Source: Streptomyces sp. MH60
GTDB taxonomy: Bacteria; Actinomycetota; Actinomycetes; Streptomycetales; Streptomycetaceae
DNA: 64,000 bases
Assembly: GCF_002939385.1 (NCBI RefSeq)
Contig: NZ_MULI01000030.1
Location: 1-64,000 of the forward strand
Direction: 5' to 3'
The notes beneath the pieces were generated by a model. The model did no database searches and had not been told where the DNA came from. It saw only the letters and a list, made by a program, of their open reading frames with translations. This document shows, piece after piece, positions 20,101 to 27,828 of the stretch; the stretch's first letter is position 1; each line of letters begins with the position of its first letter. The translations under genes were made by a program, and so were the position numbers.

Positions 20101-20148
20101 CCTTGGCACGGTTCCCTTTGACGTGAATCGCGTCAAACCGTGCCAAGG
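20101..20148 (-). terminator. Nested hairpin between clpP2 and clpX
   Basis: Outer arms CCTTGGCACGG (20101-20111) and 20138-20148; inner arms TTTGACG (20117-20123) and CGTCAAA (20131-20137), with a TTCCC bulge on one side. It is 26 bp past the clpP2 stop in the minus-strand transcript, so it is a likely terminator or attenuator ahead of clpX. Confidence 0.6.
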
Positions 20149-20173
20149 AGCGGCAGACGATACAGCCTCCCGC

Positions 20174-20884
20174 CTAGCGGAGAGAGGAGTTGTCCATCTT
20201 CCGGGTGGTGATGATCTGGTCGATCAGGCCGTAGCTCAGCGCGTCCTCGGCCGTGAGGATCTTGTCGCGCTCGATGTCCTCGCGGATCTTCTCGACCGGC
20301 GTGGTGGAGTGCTTGGCCAGCATCTCCTCCAGCTGCGAGCGCATCCGGAGGATCTCGTTGGCGGCGATCTCCAGGTCGGAGACCTGACCGCGGCCGGTCT
20401 CGCTGTAGGGCTGGTGGATCAGGACGCGGGCGTTCGGCAGCGCCATGCGCTTGCCCGGCGTACCGGCGGCCAGCAGGACGGCGGCGGCGGAGGCGGCCTG
20501 GCCCATGCAGACCGTCTGGACGTCCGGCTTCACGTACTGCATCGTGTCGTAGATGGCCGTGAGCGCGGTGAAGGAGCCGCCGGGGCTGTTGATGTAGACC
20601 GAGATGTCCCGGTCGGGGTCCATCGACTCCAGGCACAGCAGCTGCGCCATGACGTCGTTGGCCGAGGCGTCGTCGATCTGGACGCCGAGGAAGATCACCC
20701 GCTCCTCGAAGAGCTTCGCGTACGGGTCGTACTCGCGCACGCCCTGCGAGGTGCGCTCGACGAAGCGCGGGATGACGTAGCGGGACTCGGCCTGCGGGCC
20801 CGTGTAGCGGCCCTGGGAGGCGGCGCCCATGTCCTGCGTGGCGTTCATGCGGTCGTACAGGCCGCTGCCGGGGAAGTCGTTCAC
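20174..20884 (-). CDS. clpP2: ATP-dependent Clp protease proteolytic subunit ClpP2
   Basis: 236 residues. The catalytic Ser132 lies in MGQAASAAAVLL and His157 in VLIHQPYSETGRG; the Asp is in the DIERDK region. The N-terminal extension (about 45 residues, MNDFPGSGLYDRMNATQ) is longer than in ClpP1 and is probably a processed propeptide. It forms the mixed ClpP1P2 chamber used with ClpX and ClpC. The GTG start at 20884 has AGGAGA 5-6 nt upstream. It is 50 bp downstream of clpP1, so the two form an operon. Confidence 0.96.
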   Translation of the reverse strand: MNDFPGSGLYDRMNATQDMGAASQGRYTGPQAESRYVIPRFVERTSQGVREYDPYAKLFEERVIFLGVQIDDASANDVMAQLLCLESMDPDRDISVYINSPGGSFTALTAIYDTMQYVKPDVQTVCMGQAASAAAVLLAAGTPGKRMALPNARVLIHQPYSETGRGQVSDLEIAANEILRMRSQLEEMLAKHSTTPVEKIREDIERDKILTAEDALSYGLIDQIITTRKMDNSSLR

Positions 20885-20934
20885 AGTGTCTCCTGTAAAG
20901 GGGCTGAGGCGGTCGGCTCGGGGCGGAGGATGGC

Positions 20935-21552
20935 TCAGGCGCCCGTGCCGCCGCCGCCCGGCATGCCGGCGGCCGTGGCGATGACGTCGTCGATGAGGCC
21001 GTACTCCTTGGCCTCGAAGGCGTCGAACCAGCGGTCGCGGTCCGAGTCGCGGGTGATCTGCTCGATCGTCTGGCCGGTGTGCTGGGAGGTCAGCTCGGCC
21101 ATGCGCTTCTTGGTGTGCAGCAGCCGCTCGGCGTGGATCTTGATGTCCGAGGCCGAACCGGCGAGGCCGGCGGAGGGCTGGTGGATCAGGATCTCGGCGT
21201 TCGGCAGCGCGAAGCGCTTGCCGGGGGTGCCCGCGCTGAGCAGGAACTGCCCCATGGAGGCCGCGAGACCCATCGCGATCGTCACCACGTCGTTCTTGAT
21301 GTACTGCATGGTGTCGTAGATCGCCATACCGGCCGTGATCGAACCGCCCGGGCTGTTGATGTACAGGAAGATGTCCTTGTCCGGGTCGGAGGCAAGGAGC
21401 AGCAGCTGTGCGGTGATCTTGTTCGCGATGTCGTCGTCGACCGGCTGGCCGAGGAAGATGATCCGCTCGCCGAGCAGTCGGTTGTAGACCTGGTCGCCGA
21501 GGCCGCCACCGATAGAGGGCTCGCCGGCGGCTGAGGGCATCAGATTCGTCAC
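20935..21552 (-). CDS. clpP1: ATP-dependent Clp protease proteolytic subunit ClpP1
   Basis: 205 residues. Catalytic Ser99 is in MGLAASMGQFLL, His124 in ILIHQPSAG, and the Asp in the DSDRDRW segment. Start GTG 21552 (VTNLMPSAAGEPS), with AGGTGG 5-6 nt upstream; the in-frame ATG at 21540 is an alternative. An ATG at 21648 in the same frame lies upstream of the predicted transcription start, so I reject it. In Streptomyces, clpP1P2 is activated by ClgR (known), and a ClgR-type site is present upstream at 21695-21708. Confidence 0.96.
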   Translation of the reverse strand: MTNLMPSAAGEPSIGGGLGDQVYNRLLGERIIFLGQPVDDDIANKITAQLLLLASDPDKDIFLYINSPGGSITAGMAIYDTMQYIKNDVVTIAMGLAASMGQFLLSAGTPGKRFALPNAEILIHQPSAGLAGSASDIKIHAERLLHTKKRMAELTSQHTGQTIEQITRDSDRDRWFDAFEAKEYGLIDDVIATAAGMPGGGGTGA

Positions 21553-21650
21553 GTATCCACCTGCTCGTCTTACGACGGCGCCGGGCCGTCTCACGTTTCC
21601 CTGCGGGGCTGGAGCCGCTTTCGGGGACTCCCCTGCCCTCGTATTCATGG

Positions 21651-21679
21651 ACCCTAACGCGGTGACCGTGCGGTGCCAT
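21651..21679 (-). promoter_or_regulatory. Candidate clpP1 promoter
   Basis: On the minus strand, TAGGGT (complement of 21651-21656) fits the Streptomyces -10 TAGRRT. ATGGCA (complement of 21674-21679) is a 4/6 match to TTGACA with a 17-nt spacer. It lies about 100 bp before the clpP1 start, just downstream of the ClgR-type site. Confidence 0.55.
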
Positions 21680-21694
21680 CCCGGTTCTGCGGGT

Positions 21695-21708
21695 GTTCGC
21701 CGGGGGCG
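21695..21708 (-). promoter_or_regulatory. ClgR-type operator upstream of clpP1
   Basis: The sequence GTTCGC, five bases, then GCG matches the ClgR recognition pattern GTTCGC-N5-GCG described for Streptomyces clpP1. It lies 15 bp upstream of the candidate -35 box, a normal place for an activator site. Confidence 0.65.
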
Positions 21709-21748
21709 TAGCGACGTGACGGTGTCCGTCCGTCTCCCCGTGCGGTCC

Positions 21749-21815
21749 GTTGTGGTTGCTCGCGCCCAAGCGGCGGAGCCGCACATCGACACAGCCCCGC
21801 GCCCCCTGGCCGGCC
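21749..21815. repeat. Dispersed intergenic repeat, copy 1
   Basis: About 65 bp ending in CGGCGGAGCCGCAC...GACACAGCCCCGCGCCCC. A close copy lies at 39177-39236, and the right end is also shared with the valS hairpin (14830-14850). This looks like a family of short, GC-rich intergenic repeats typical of Streptomyces. Confidence 0.6.
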
Positions 21816-21830
21816 GCCCGGCCGTATGAC

Positions 21831-21865
21831 GAACGGGCCCCGGCACTGGTGTCCGGGGCCCGTTC
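21831..21865 (-). terminator. Terminator after tig
   Basis: GAACGGGCCCCGG (21831-21843) pairs perfectly with 21853-21865 around a 9-nt loop, 30 bp past the tig stop. It isolates clpP1 from trigger-factor transcription. Confidence 0.75.
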
Positions 21866-21894
21866 TGCGTCCGTCCGGGGAGACGCGAGGGGGA

Positions 21895-23298
21895 TCAGCC
21901 CTCGGTCTTCTCCTCGGCCTTGTCGTCGGCCTTCTCGGCGTCGGTGGACTCGGCGGCGGCCTCGGTGGCCTCCGTCTCCTCGTCCTCCTCGTCGTCGAGG
22001 TCGACGATCTCGCCGTTGGTGTCCTTGACCGTGGCCTTCTCGACCACGGCGGCCAGGGCCTTGCCGCGGGCGACCTCGCCGACGAGGAGCGGGACCTGGC
22101 CCTGCTCGACGACGGCCTGGGCGAACTGGTCGGGGGACATGCCGGAGGAGGCGGCGCGGCGCATGAGGTGCTCGGTCAGCTCTTCCTGGCTGACGTTGAG
22201 CTTCTCCTGCTTGACCAGCTCGTCGAGGACGAACTGGGTCTTGATGCCCTTGACCGCGGCCTCGCGGGTCTCGGTCTCGAACTCCTCGGCGGTCTTGCCC
22301 TGGAGCTCCAGGTACTTCTCGAGGTCGAGGCCCATCTGGCCGAGCTGGTGGTGCTCGAGGTTGTGCTTGCGGGTGTTGATCTCGTCCTCGAGGAGCTTCT
22401 CGGGGACCGGGACCTCGACCAGCTCGAGCAGCTTGTCCAGGACGCGCTCCTGGGCCTGCGTGGCCTGGTCGTACTGCTTCATGTTGGCCAGGCGCTTGCG
22501 GCTGTCGGCCTGCAGCTCCTCCAGCGTGTCGAACTCCGACGCCAGCTGCGCGAAGTCGTCGTCCAGCTCGGGCAGCTCGCGCGCGGCGACCTGGGTGACC
22601 TTGACGGTGACCTCGGCCTCCTTGCCGGCCGCCGAGCCGCCCTTGAGCTCGGAGGTGAAGGTGGCCTCGCCACCGGCCTCCAGGCCCTTCACGGCGTCGT
22701 CGATGCCGTCCAGCAGCTCGCCGGATCCGATGGTGTAGGACACACCGTCGGCGACGCCGTCCTCGAGGACCTCGCCGTCGACCTTGGCCTGCAGGTCGAT
22801 GGTGATCACGTCGCCGTCGGCGGCGGCGCGCTCGACCGGGGACGTGGAGGCGAAGCGCTCGCGCAGCTGCTCCACCGACTTCTCGACGTCCTCGTCGCTG
22901 ACCTCGACGGCGTCGACCTCGACCTCGATGCCGGAGTAGTCCGGGATCTCGATGGAGGGACGGATGTCGACCTCGGCGGTGAAGTTCAGCGTTTCGCCGT
23001 CCTTCAGCTCCGTGATGTCGACCTCGGGCTGGCCGAGCGGGTTCAGCTCGGCCTCGTTGACCGCGTCGGTGTAGAACTTCGGAAGCGCGTCGTTGACCGC
23101 CTCCTCCAGAACCGCACCGCGGCCGAACCGCTGGTCGATGACCCGGGCCGGGATCTTGCCCTTGCGGAAGCCCTTCACCGTGACCTGCTGGTTGATCTTC
23201 TTGTACGCCGCGTCGAGGCTGTCCTTGAGCTCCTCGAAGGGCACCTCGACAGTGAGCCGAACCCGGGTCGGGTTCAGGGTCTCCACGGCGCTCTTCAC
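21895..23298 (-). CDS. tig: Trigger factor (ribosome-associated chaperone, peptidyl-prolyl isomerase)
   Basis: 467 residues. The N-terminal ribosome-binding domain carries the signature GFRKGKIPARVIDQRFG (about residues 43-59; the GFRxGxxP loop contacts the ribosome). An FKBP-type isomerase domain spans roughly residues 160-245 and is followed by the helical arm domain. The last 40 residues are a very acidic Asp/Glu/Ala tail. Start GTG 23298 (VKSAVETLNPTRVRL), with AAGGAG 8 nt upstream; the frame extends 33 codons further but without similarity. It lies immediately upstream of clpP1P2-clpX, the usual order, with a terminator between. Confidence 0.97.
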   Translation of the reverse strand: MKSAVETLNPTRVRLTVEVPFEELKDSLDAAYKKINQQVTVKGFRKGKIPARVIDQRFGRGAVLEEAVNDALPKFYTDAVNEAELNPLGQPEVDITELKDGETLNFTAEVDIRPSIEIPDYSGIEVEVDAVEVSDEDVEKSVEQLRERFASTSPVERAAADGDVITIDLQAKVDGEVLEDGVADGVSYTIGSGELLDGIDDAVKGLEAGGEATFTSELKGGSAAGKEAEVTVKVTQVAARELPELDDDFAQLASEFDTLEELQADSRKRLANMKQYDQATQAQERVLDKLLELVEVPVPEKLLEDEINTRKHNLEHHQLGQMGLDLEKYLELQGKTAEEFETETREAAVKGIKTQFVLDELVKQEKLNVSQEELTEHLMRRAASSGMSPDQFAQAVVEQGQVPLLVGEVARGKALAAVVEKATVKDTNGEIVDLDDEEDEETEATEAAAESTDAEKADDKAEEKTEG

Positions 23299-23446
23299 GG
23301 TTCGGTCTCCTTGGTGGCTGACTTCTTGGGTTCTGCCGGAACCAGAGAGTGTCCGGCAAATTTCGCCGCCCGGAGACTTCAGACGCTGATGACACACGGG
23401 CGTGCAGCTTGCATAGTAACGGCAGCGACTACACGGCCCAAAAGGC

Positions 23447-23494
23447 GATCACTCGGTGGATCACCCGGTGGATCACTCGGCGGATCGGTCGGTG
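23447..23494. repeat. Four 12-bp tandem repeats abutting tRNA-Pro
   Basis: Units starting GATCACTCGGTG at 23447, 23459, 23471 and 23483, with the last two degenerate. The array touches the 3' (CCA) end of the tRNA-Pro gene on the minus strand. Confidence 0.7.
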
Positions 23495-23569
23495 GTCGGG
23501 GTGGCGGGATTTGAACCCACGGCCTTCCGCTCCCAAAGCGGACGCGCTACCAAGCTGCGCCACACCCCG
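23493..23569 (-). tRNA. tRNA-Pro (anticodon UGG)
   Basis: The 77-nt cloverleaf reads CGGGGTG at the 5' end, paired with CACCCCG before the discriminator A; CCA is encoded. The anticodon loop is TTTGGGA (anticodon TGG), and the T-loop GGTTTGAATCC is standard. Upstream of tig on the same strand. Confidence 0.95.
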
Positions 23570-23731
23570 TCTGGTGCGACACGTAGGGTACATGCCGCCA
23601 GGCACCGGGGCCGCAGGGTTTCCCGAGCGTCCGTGAAGGTCCGGCACGGACCGGAAGGGGTGTGCGGTGAGGGGCGACGACCCGCTACGATGCGTGCAGT
23701 GCCGCGGTCACCGACCCGCGGCGCGTGCTGT

Positions 23732-23802
23732 GCGGGCGTAGCTCAATGGTAGAGCCCCAGTCTTCCAAACTGGCTACGCGGGTTCGATTCCCGTCGCCCG
23801 CT
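23732..23802 (+). tRNA. tRNA-Gly (anticodon UCC)
   Basis: 71 nt. The acceptor stem GCGGGCG pairs with CGCCCGC, discriminator U, and CCA is not encoded. The anticodon loop is CTTCCAA (anticodon TCC); D-arm TAGCTCAATGGTAGAG and T-loop GGTTCGATTCC are canonical. Divergent from tRNA-Pro and followed by a terminator. Confidence 0.95.
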
Positions 23803-23807
23803 CCGAG

Positions 23808-23849
23808 AGGCCTCCGGCCCGGTCCCCCAGGGGATCGGGCCGGAGGCCT
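23808..23849 (+). terminator. Terminator after tRNA-Gly
   Basis: AGGCCTCCGGCCCG (23808-23821) pairs perfectly with 23836-23849 around a 14-nt loop, followed by TTT. It starts 5 bp past the tRNA. Confidence 0.8.
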
Positions 23850-23900
23850 TTGTGCGGTCCGGGGGCTGCCCGGGACGCACGGGGGCCTGGAAGCGGCGGG

Positions 23901-24095
23901 CTAGAACTGGATGTCGTTGATCGTCCTCGCTATCGAGTCCAGGAAGCGCTGGATGTCGTCGGCCATGCCGGTCGAGGCCAGGAAGAAGCCGAAGAGGACC
24001 GCGACGATCGCCGGCCCCGCCTTGATCGAGCCTCCCCGCAGCAGTACCACCAGGATGATCCCCAAGAGCAGCACCACTGACAGTGAAATGGCCAC
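23901..24095 (-). CDS. Small two-helix membrane protein, unknown function
   Basis: 64 residues (GTG start at 24095): helix 1 ISLSVVLLLGIILVVLL, a short RGGSIK loop, helix 2 GPAIVAVLFGFFLAST, then an amphipathic acidic tail ADDIQRFLDSIARTINDIQF. I recall near-identical small proteins in many streptomycetes, often near conjugative or plasmid-type genes, but their function is unknown to me. The ribosome site is weak. Codon use (strong third-position GC) supports a real gene. It stands alone, convergent with tRNA-Gly. Confidence 0.7.
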   Translation of the reverse strand: MAISLSVVLLLGIILVVLLRGGSIKAGPAIVAVLFGFFLASTGMADDIQRFLDSIARTINDIQF

Positions 24096-24806
24096 AACTG
24101 ATCACACCCTCGGTCGGTCCGCACTCCCGCCCGGAGGTGCGGCACCGCACACCCCCGCCAGAACCATCGTGCCACCAACCGGGCCCCGTCATGCGGCAGG
24201 TGACACATCGTCCGGCCGGTTCCGTCGACGGCGTGCTCCCCCGCGCACGCGGGCGCGTCCCACCACCGGGCCCGTACGGAATGTCGACGGGTCACCCGTA
24301 CGGGGAATTCGAGTCGCTTCGTTTCCATATCCACACAACGCGTTCGCAGATATTTCGAATTGTCACGGCGGACACATCGGCGAGGACATCGGCGGCACAT
24401 CGGCGGGGACGCCGACAGGGTCATCACAGGGAGATCACAGGATCACCCACGAGGCCCGTAAGGGCATTGAAGCGGACATTCCAGCAGAGTCGCCCGCCGG
24501 TCTTATGCGCCGTTTAGTCACGACGTGTCAGGACAAGTGGGGTGCTCCGGCTGGGGCTTGGACACGGGGCGACGCGCCGGGAATGTGGGGGCGGTCACGC
24601 GACCGGAGAGGCCGAGTTCCCGAAATACCGGGGTAGTCGAACGGTACTCACACCGTACTCAAGACCCGAAATGCAGGAATGACGTCGAGGGTTTTACGGA
24701 ATCCCACGGAGAACGCTAGGGTGCCTCAGATGTTCTACGCTGCCTCGTCCCCCACCAGAGCAGCGAGGTCCTGTGACCGCTCGCCGGGTTCTCGGCGGGG
24801 GGTTGC
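24096..24806. other. 711-bp region without a convincing gene
   Basis: Open frames here lack coding character and similarity. GC is locally lower than in the neighbouring genes (for example 24310-24370, and around 24660-24700). It holds a candidate promoter for the acyltransferase at its right end. I see no tRNA, hairpin of note or repeat. Confidence 0.5.
24693..24722 (+). promoter_or_regulatory. Candidate promoter of the acyltransferase gene
   Basis: TTTACG (24693-24698), an 18-nt spacer, then TAGGGT (24717-24722), which fits the -10 TAGRRT. It lies 85 bp before the start at 24807. Confidence 0.4.
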
Positions 24807-25967
24807 ATGACTAGCTCGCTGCGACCTCAGGGCGACCGGAAGTCGCCGTCCCCGCCCTCCCCGCCGAGCCGGCAGCGCGACGCGTTCTTCGACAACGCCA
24901 AGTACCTGGCGATCGTGCTGGTCGGCGTGGGTCACGCCTGGGGACAGATCCTGGACGGGAACCGGACCGTGGAGACCCTCTACCGGGTCCTGTACACGTT
25001 CCACATGCCGGCGTTCATCGTCATCTCCGGCTACTTCTCGCGCAGTTTCGACCTGAGCCCCAAGCGCGTCAAACGGCTGATCACCGGTGTCGCCGTCCCC
25101 TACCTCGTCTTCGAGGTCGCCTACACGCTGCACCGCCGCGTCAGCGAGGACCCGCAGAGCGACTTCAGCCTGCTGGACCCCACCTACCTCCTGTGGTTCC
25201 TGTGCGCGCTGTTCGTCTGGCGGCTGACCACCCCCATCTGGCAGACGGTCCGTTGGCCGCTCCCGATCGCCCTCGGCATCGCCGCGCTGGCCTCCGTGAC
25301 GCCCAGCGTGGGCAACGACCTGAACATGCAGCGGGTGCTGCAGTTCCTGCCGTGCTTCGTGCTGGGTCTGGTACTGCGCCCCGAGCACTTCCAGCTGGTG
25401 CGGCGCCGCGCGGTGCGGATCCTGTCCGTGCCGGTGGTCGCGGCGGCGCTGGTGATCGCCTGGTGGTCGGTGCCGCGCATGGAGACCGGCTGGTTCTACC
25501 GCAACGCCGCCATGCAGGACACGGGCGCCCCCTGGTGGTCCGGGCCCGTCCTGACGCTGGCGCTCTTCGGCTGCTCCGTGGTGCTGACCGCGTGCTTCTT
25601 CGCCTGGGTGCCCGGCCGGCGCATGTGGTTCACGGCGCTCGGCGCCGGCACGATCTACGGCTACCTGCTGCACGGCTTCCTGGTGAAGGAGGGCACCTAC
25701 ACGGGCTGGTTCCAGCACTCCTTCCTGGACCAGCCGCTCGGCGAGATCGGGCTCACCGTCCTCGGCGCCGGCGCCGTCACCCTGCTGTGCACCAAGCCCG
25801 TCCAGCGGGTGCTGCGTTACGTGGTCGAGCCGAAGATGGACTGGGCCTTCAGGCGGGATCCCGGTGACGCCGCCCGGGGCCGTGAGAAGCGGGAGGGGTC
25901 CGGGGTGCGCGACACCGCCGCGGCGCCCGCCGCGCCGAACGGCAGCGGCGAGAAGGTCTCCGTCTAG
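24807..25967 (+). CDS. Acyltransferase family 3 membrane protein
   Basis: 386 residues with about ten transmembrane helices. It resembles the COG3594 (fucose 4-O-acetylase-like) branch of acyltransferase 3: FFDNAKYLAIVLVGVGHAWG (about residues 27-46), TFHMPAFIVISGYFSRSF and LLWFLCALFVWRL are the usual motifs. The family transfers acetyl or other acyl groups to sugars or lipids at the membrane; the acceptor here is unknown. A Ser/Pro-rich N-terminus and a charged C-terminal tail flank the membrane domain. The ATG at 24807 follows a G-rich tract. Monocistronic; converges on the HD gene with a 9-bp gap. Confidence 0.85.
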   Translation: MTSSLRPQGDRKSPSPPSPPSRQRDAFFDNAKYLAIVLVGVGHAWGQILDGNRTVETLYRVLYTFHMPAFIVISGYFSRSFDLSPKRVKRLITGVAVPYLVFEVAYTLHRRVSEDPQSDFSLLDPTYLLWFLCALFVWRLTTPIWQTVRWPLPIALGIAALASVTPSVGNDLNMQRVLQFLPCFVLGLVLRPEHFQLVRRRAVRILSVPVVAAALVIAWWSVPRMETGWFYRNAAMQDTGAPWWSGPVLTLALFGCSVVLTACFFAWVPGRRMWFTALGAGTIYGYLLHGFLVKEGTYTGWFQHSFLDQPLGEIGLTVLGAGAVTLLCTKPVQRVLRYVVEPKMDWAFRRDPGDAARGREKREGSGVRDTAAAPAAPNGSGEKVSV

Positions 25968-25976
25968 GACCGGTGG

Positions 25977-26453
25977 TCACCCCTGGCCGAGAAGTGCCCG
26001 CATGCGCGTGTACTTCTCGGCCAGTCGTGTGCGGGTGGCCTCGTCGAGGACGGCCAGCCGCGCGGGGTCGGCGTTGTGCGCCAGGTCCGCCTCCTTGACC
26101 AGCCGCGCGCCGGGGGTGGCCAGGATGCGCGCGGCGTACGCCTCGGGCGGCTCCCCCGGCCGCTTGGTGAGGGCCAGGACGATGTCCTTGGTACGACGGC
26201 TCAGCGGCGCCTCGTCCAGCCAGCGCTCGGTCAGCGCGTCGTCCTCGACGGCGTCGTGCAGCCAGGCGGCCGCGATCTGCTCGTCGTCGCCGCCGCGCGC
26301 CCGTACGCCCTCGGCGACGGCCCGCAGGTGTTCGGCGTACGGCCGGCCCGCCTTGTCGGTCTGTCCGGCGTGGGCGGCGCGGGCGGTGACCTCGACCTCG
26401 GCCAGGGAGAGCGGCGGGACGGGCGGTCCGGAGTCGTGGGACGTGGGCGGCAT
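25977..26453 (-). CDS. Small HD-domain hydrolase, MESH1/SpoT-hydrolase-like
   Basis: 158 residues, a stand-alone HD domain. The predicted metal ligands are His28 (AHAGQ), His66-Asp67 in LHDAVEDD, and Asp123 in KEADLAHNAD; Glu70-Asp71 and Asn127 also match the ppGpp-hydrolase pattern. The layout AHAGQ...PYAEHLRAVA...HDAVEDD...KEADLAHN matches the hydrolase domain of RelA/SpoT enzymes, as in small alarmone hydrolases. It could cleave (p)ppGpp or a related nucleotide, but this is inference. It sits 25 bp downstream of the PP2C gene on the same strand, so the two may be cotranscribed. Confidence 0.8.
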   Translation of the reverse strand: MPPTSHDSGPPVPPLSLAEVEVTARAAHAGQTDKAGRPYAEHLRAVAEGVRARGGDDEQIAAAWLHDAVEDDALTERWLDEAPLSRRTKDIVLALTKRPGEPPEAYAARILATPGARLVKEADLAHNADPARLAVLDEATRTRLAEKYTRMRALLGQG

Positions 26454-26478
26454 GGGGCCCAGTATGTCGGTGCGGGCC

Positions 26479-27666
26479 TCAGTCCATGGCCGGCGCGGAC
26501 TGGGCGGTCGGGCCCTCCCGGCAGATCAGCAGCAGCGCCCGGTCGTCGTTGACGTCCTTGGCCACGGCCTCGATCAGGTGCCAGGCCGCGCCGTGGAAGC
26601 CGCCCGCGACATAGCGGTCGGCCTCGCCGGTGAGGCGGTCGATGCCCTCGGCGATGTCCCGCTCGGAGGTCTCCACCAGGCCGTCCGTGAACAGCATCAG
26701 CACGTCCCCGGGCCGCAGCGACCCCTTCACCTGGTCGAACTGCGCACCGTCGTACACGCCGAGCAGAGGTCCCTCGGCCGACTTCTCCTCCCAGCGGCCG
26801 GTGCCCGCGCTGAGCTGGAGACCCGGCGGATGCCCGGCCGAGTACAGCTCGTAGTCGCCGGAGTCGAGGTCCAGGACGAGGTGGATGGAGGTGGCGAAGC
26901 CCTCGTCCCAGTCCTGGCGGAGCAGGTAGCCGTTGGCGGCCGGCAGGAAGGCGTGCGGGGGCAGGCTGCCCAGCAGTCCGCCGAAGGCCCCCGACAGCAG
27001 CAGGGCGCGCGAGGCCGCGTCCATGCCCTTGCCGGAGACGTCGGTGAGGACGACCTCCAGCGTCCGGCCGCCGTTGGTGCGGGCCGCGACGACGAAGTCC
27101 CCGGAGAAGGACTGCCCGCCCGCCGGGCGCAGCGCCATCTCGCGGTGCCAGCCCTTCGGCAGCTTGGGCAGCTTGCTCTGGACGCGGATGCGTTCGCGCA
27201 GGTCGAAGAGCATGGTGCCGCCGCGCCGCCAGGGCACGCCGACCCGGCTGCGGAACTGGGCGACGAGGAGTCCGAAGAAGCCGCAGGCCGCGACCACCAG
27301 GACCACACCGGGCGTGACCCGGGAGGGGCCCTCGGTGTACGGGCCGAGCTGCACGGATTCCACGATCAGCGCGGTGGCGGCCGCGGCGTACAGGCCGAGC
27401 AGGCTCGCCGGGCGCAGCAGCAGGCCGCCCGCGACGATCGGGATGACCAGCGCGGAGGGCGAGCACCACACCGAGTTGGCCATCGTGGTGGCCGCGATGA
27501 CGGGGATGGTCAGCAGCAGTCCGGCGAGCGCGATCCAGTCCGAACCGTCGCCGCGGAAGTAGTCGACGGCGGCTCGGCGCACGCCGACGCGGGCCCGGTG
27601 CCACTGCTTCTTCCACCGGGCCGCGAACGTCTCGGCCTCCGCGCGCCGCTGTCGTCCTGCTGCCAT
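26479..27666 (-). CDS. PP2C/SpoIIE-type serine phosphatase, membrane-anchored
   Basis: 395 residues. Four or so N-terminal hydrophobic helices (about residues 45-145) are followed by a SpoIIE/RsbU-type PP2C domain. Metal-binding aspartates lie in GDFVVAAR (FSGDF) and VVLTDVSGKGMDAASRA; the C-terminal metal motifs are DVLMLFTDGLVE and NDDRALLLI. Such phosphatases dephosphorylate anti-anti-sigma factors in general stress or developmental control. No sensor domain other than the membrane region is seen. It is upstream of, and probably coupled with, the small HD gene, and divergent from the Eis-like gene. Confidence 0.9.
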   Translation of the reverse strand: MAAGRQRRAEAETFAARWKKQWHRARVGVRRAAVDYFRGDGSDWIALAGLLLTIPVIAATTMANSVWCSPSALVIPIVAGGLLLRPASLLGLYAAAATALIVESVQLGPYTEGPSRVTPGVVLVVAACGFFGLLVAQFRSRVGVPWRRGGTMLFDLRERIRVQSKLPKLPKGWHREMALRPAGGQSFSGDFVVAARTNGGRTLEVVLTDVSGKGMDAASRALLLSGAFGGLLGSLPPHAFLPAANGYLLRQDWDEGFATSIHLVLDLDSGDYELYSAGHPPGLQLSAGTGRWEEKSAEGPLLGVYDGAQFDQVKGSLRPGDVLMLFTDGLVETSERDIAEGIDRLTGEADRYVAGGFHGAAWHLIEAVAKDVNDDRALLLICREGPTAQSAPAMD

Positions 27667-27828
27667 TAGTTCGGGACCCTATCCATCGAACCGGCCGCTT
27701 GGCACGGGAGGTCCTACTTGTCCCCCGTCCGAGGCCGGACTTCACAGTGAACTTCACGAACGGCTCCCGCGCCGCAACCCCGCGGAAATTCCCTCGCCCG
27801 TCCCGCGCGGCCCTGATACGCATGCTGC

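Noticed and set aside
20174..23395. Continuous frame joining clpP2 to regions antisense/out of frame with clpP1 and tig
   Set aside because: Only the last 237 codons (clpP2) are real; clpP1 and tig lie in other frames with their own starts.
23429..23647. Short frames reading VAQLGSASALGAEGRGFKSRHP or AGFEPTAFRSQS-like peptides
   Set aside because: These are translations of the tRNA-Pro gene, a classic annotation artefact.
23490..23802. Integrated element at the tRNA pair
   Set aside because: No integrase, excisionase or att duplication found around either tRNA.
24083..24517. 144-codon plus-strand frame between the micro-protein and acyltransferase
   Set aside because: No ribosome site, no family, and codon positions do not show the Streptomyces GC3 pattern.
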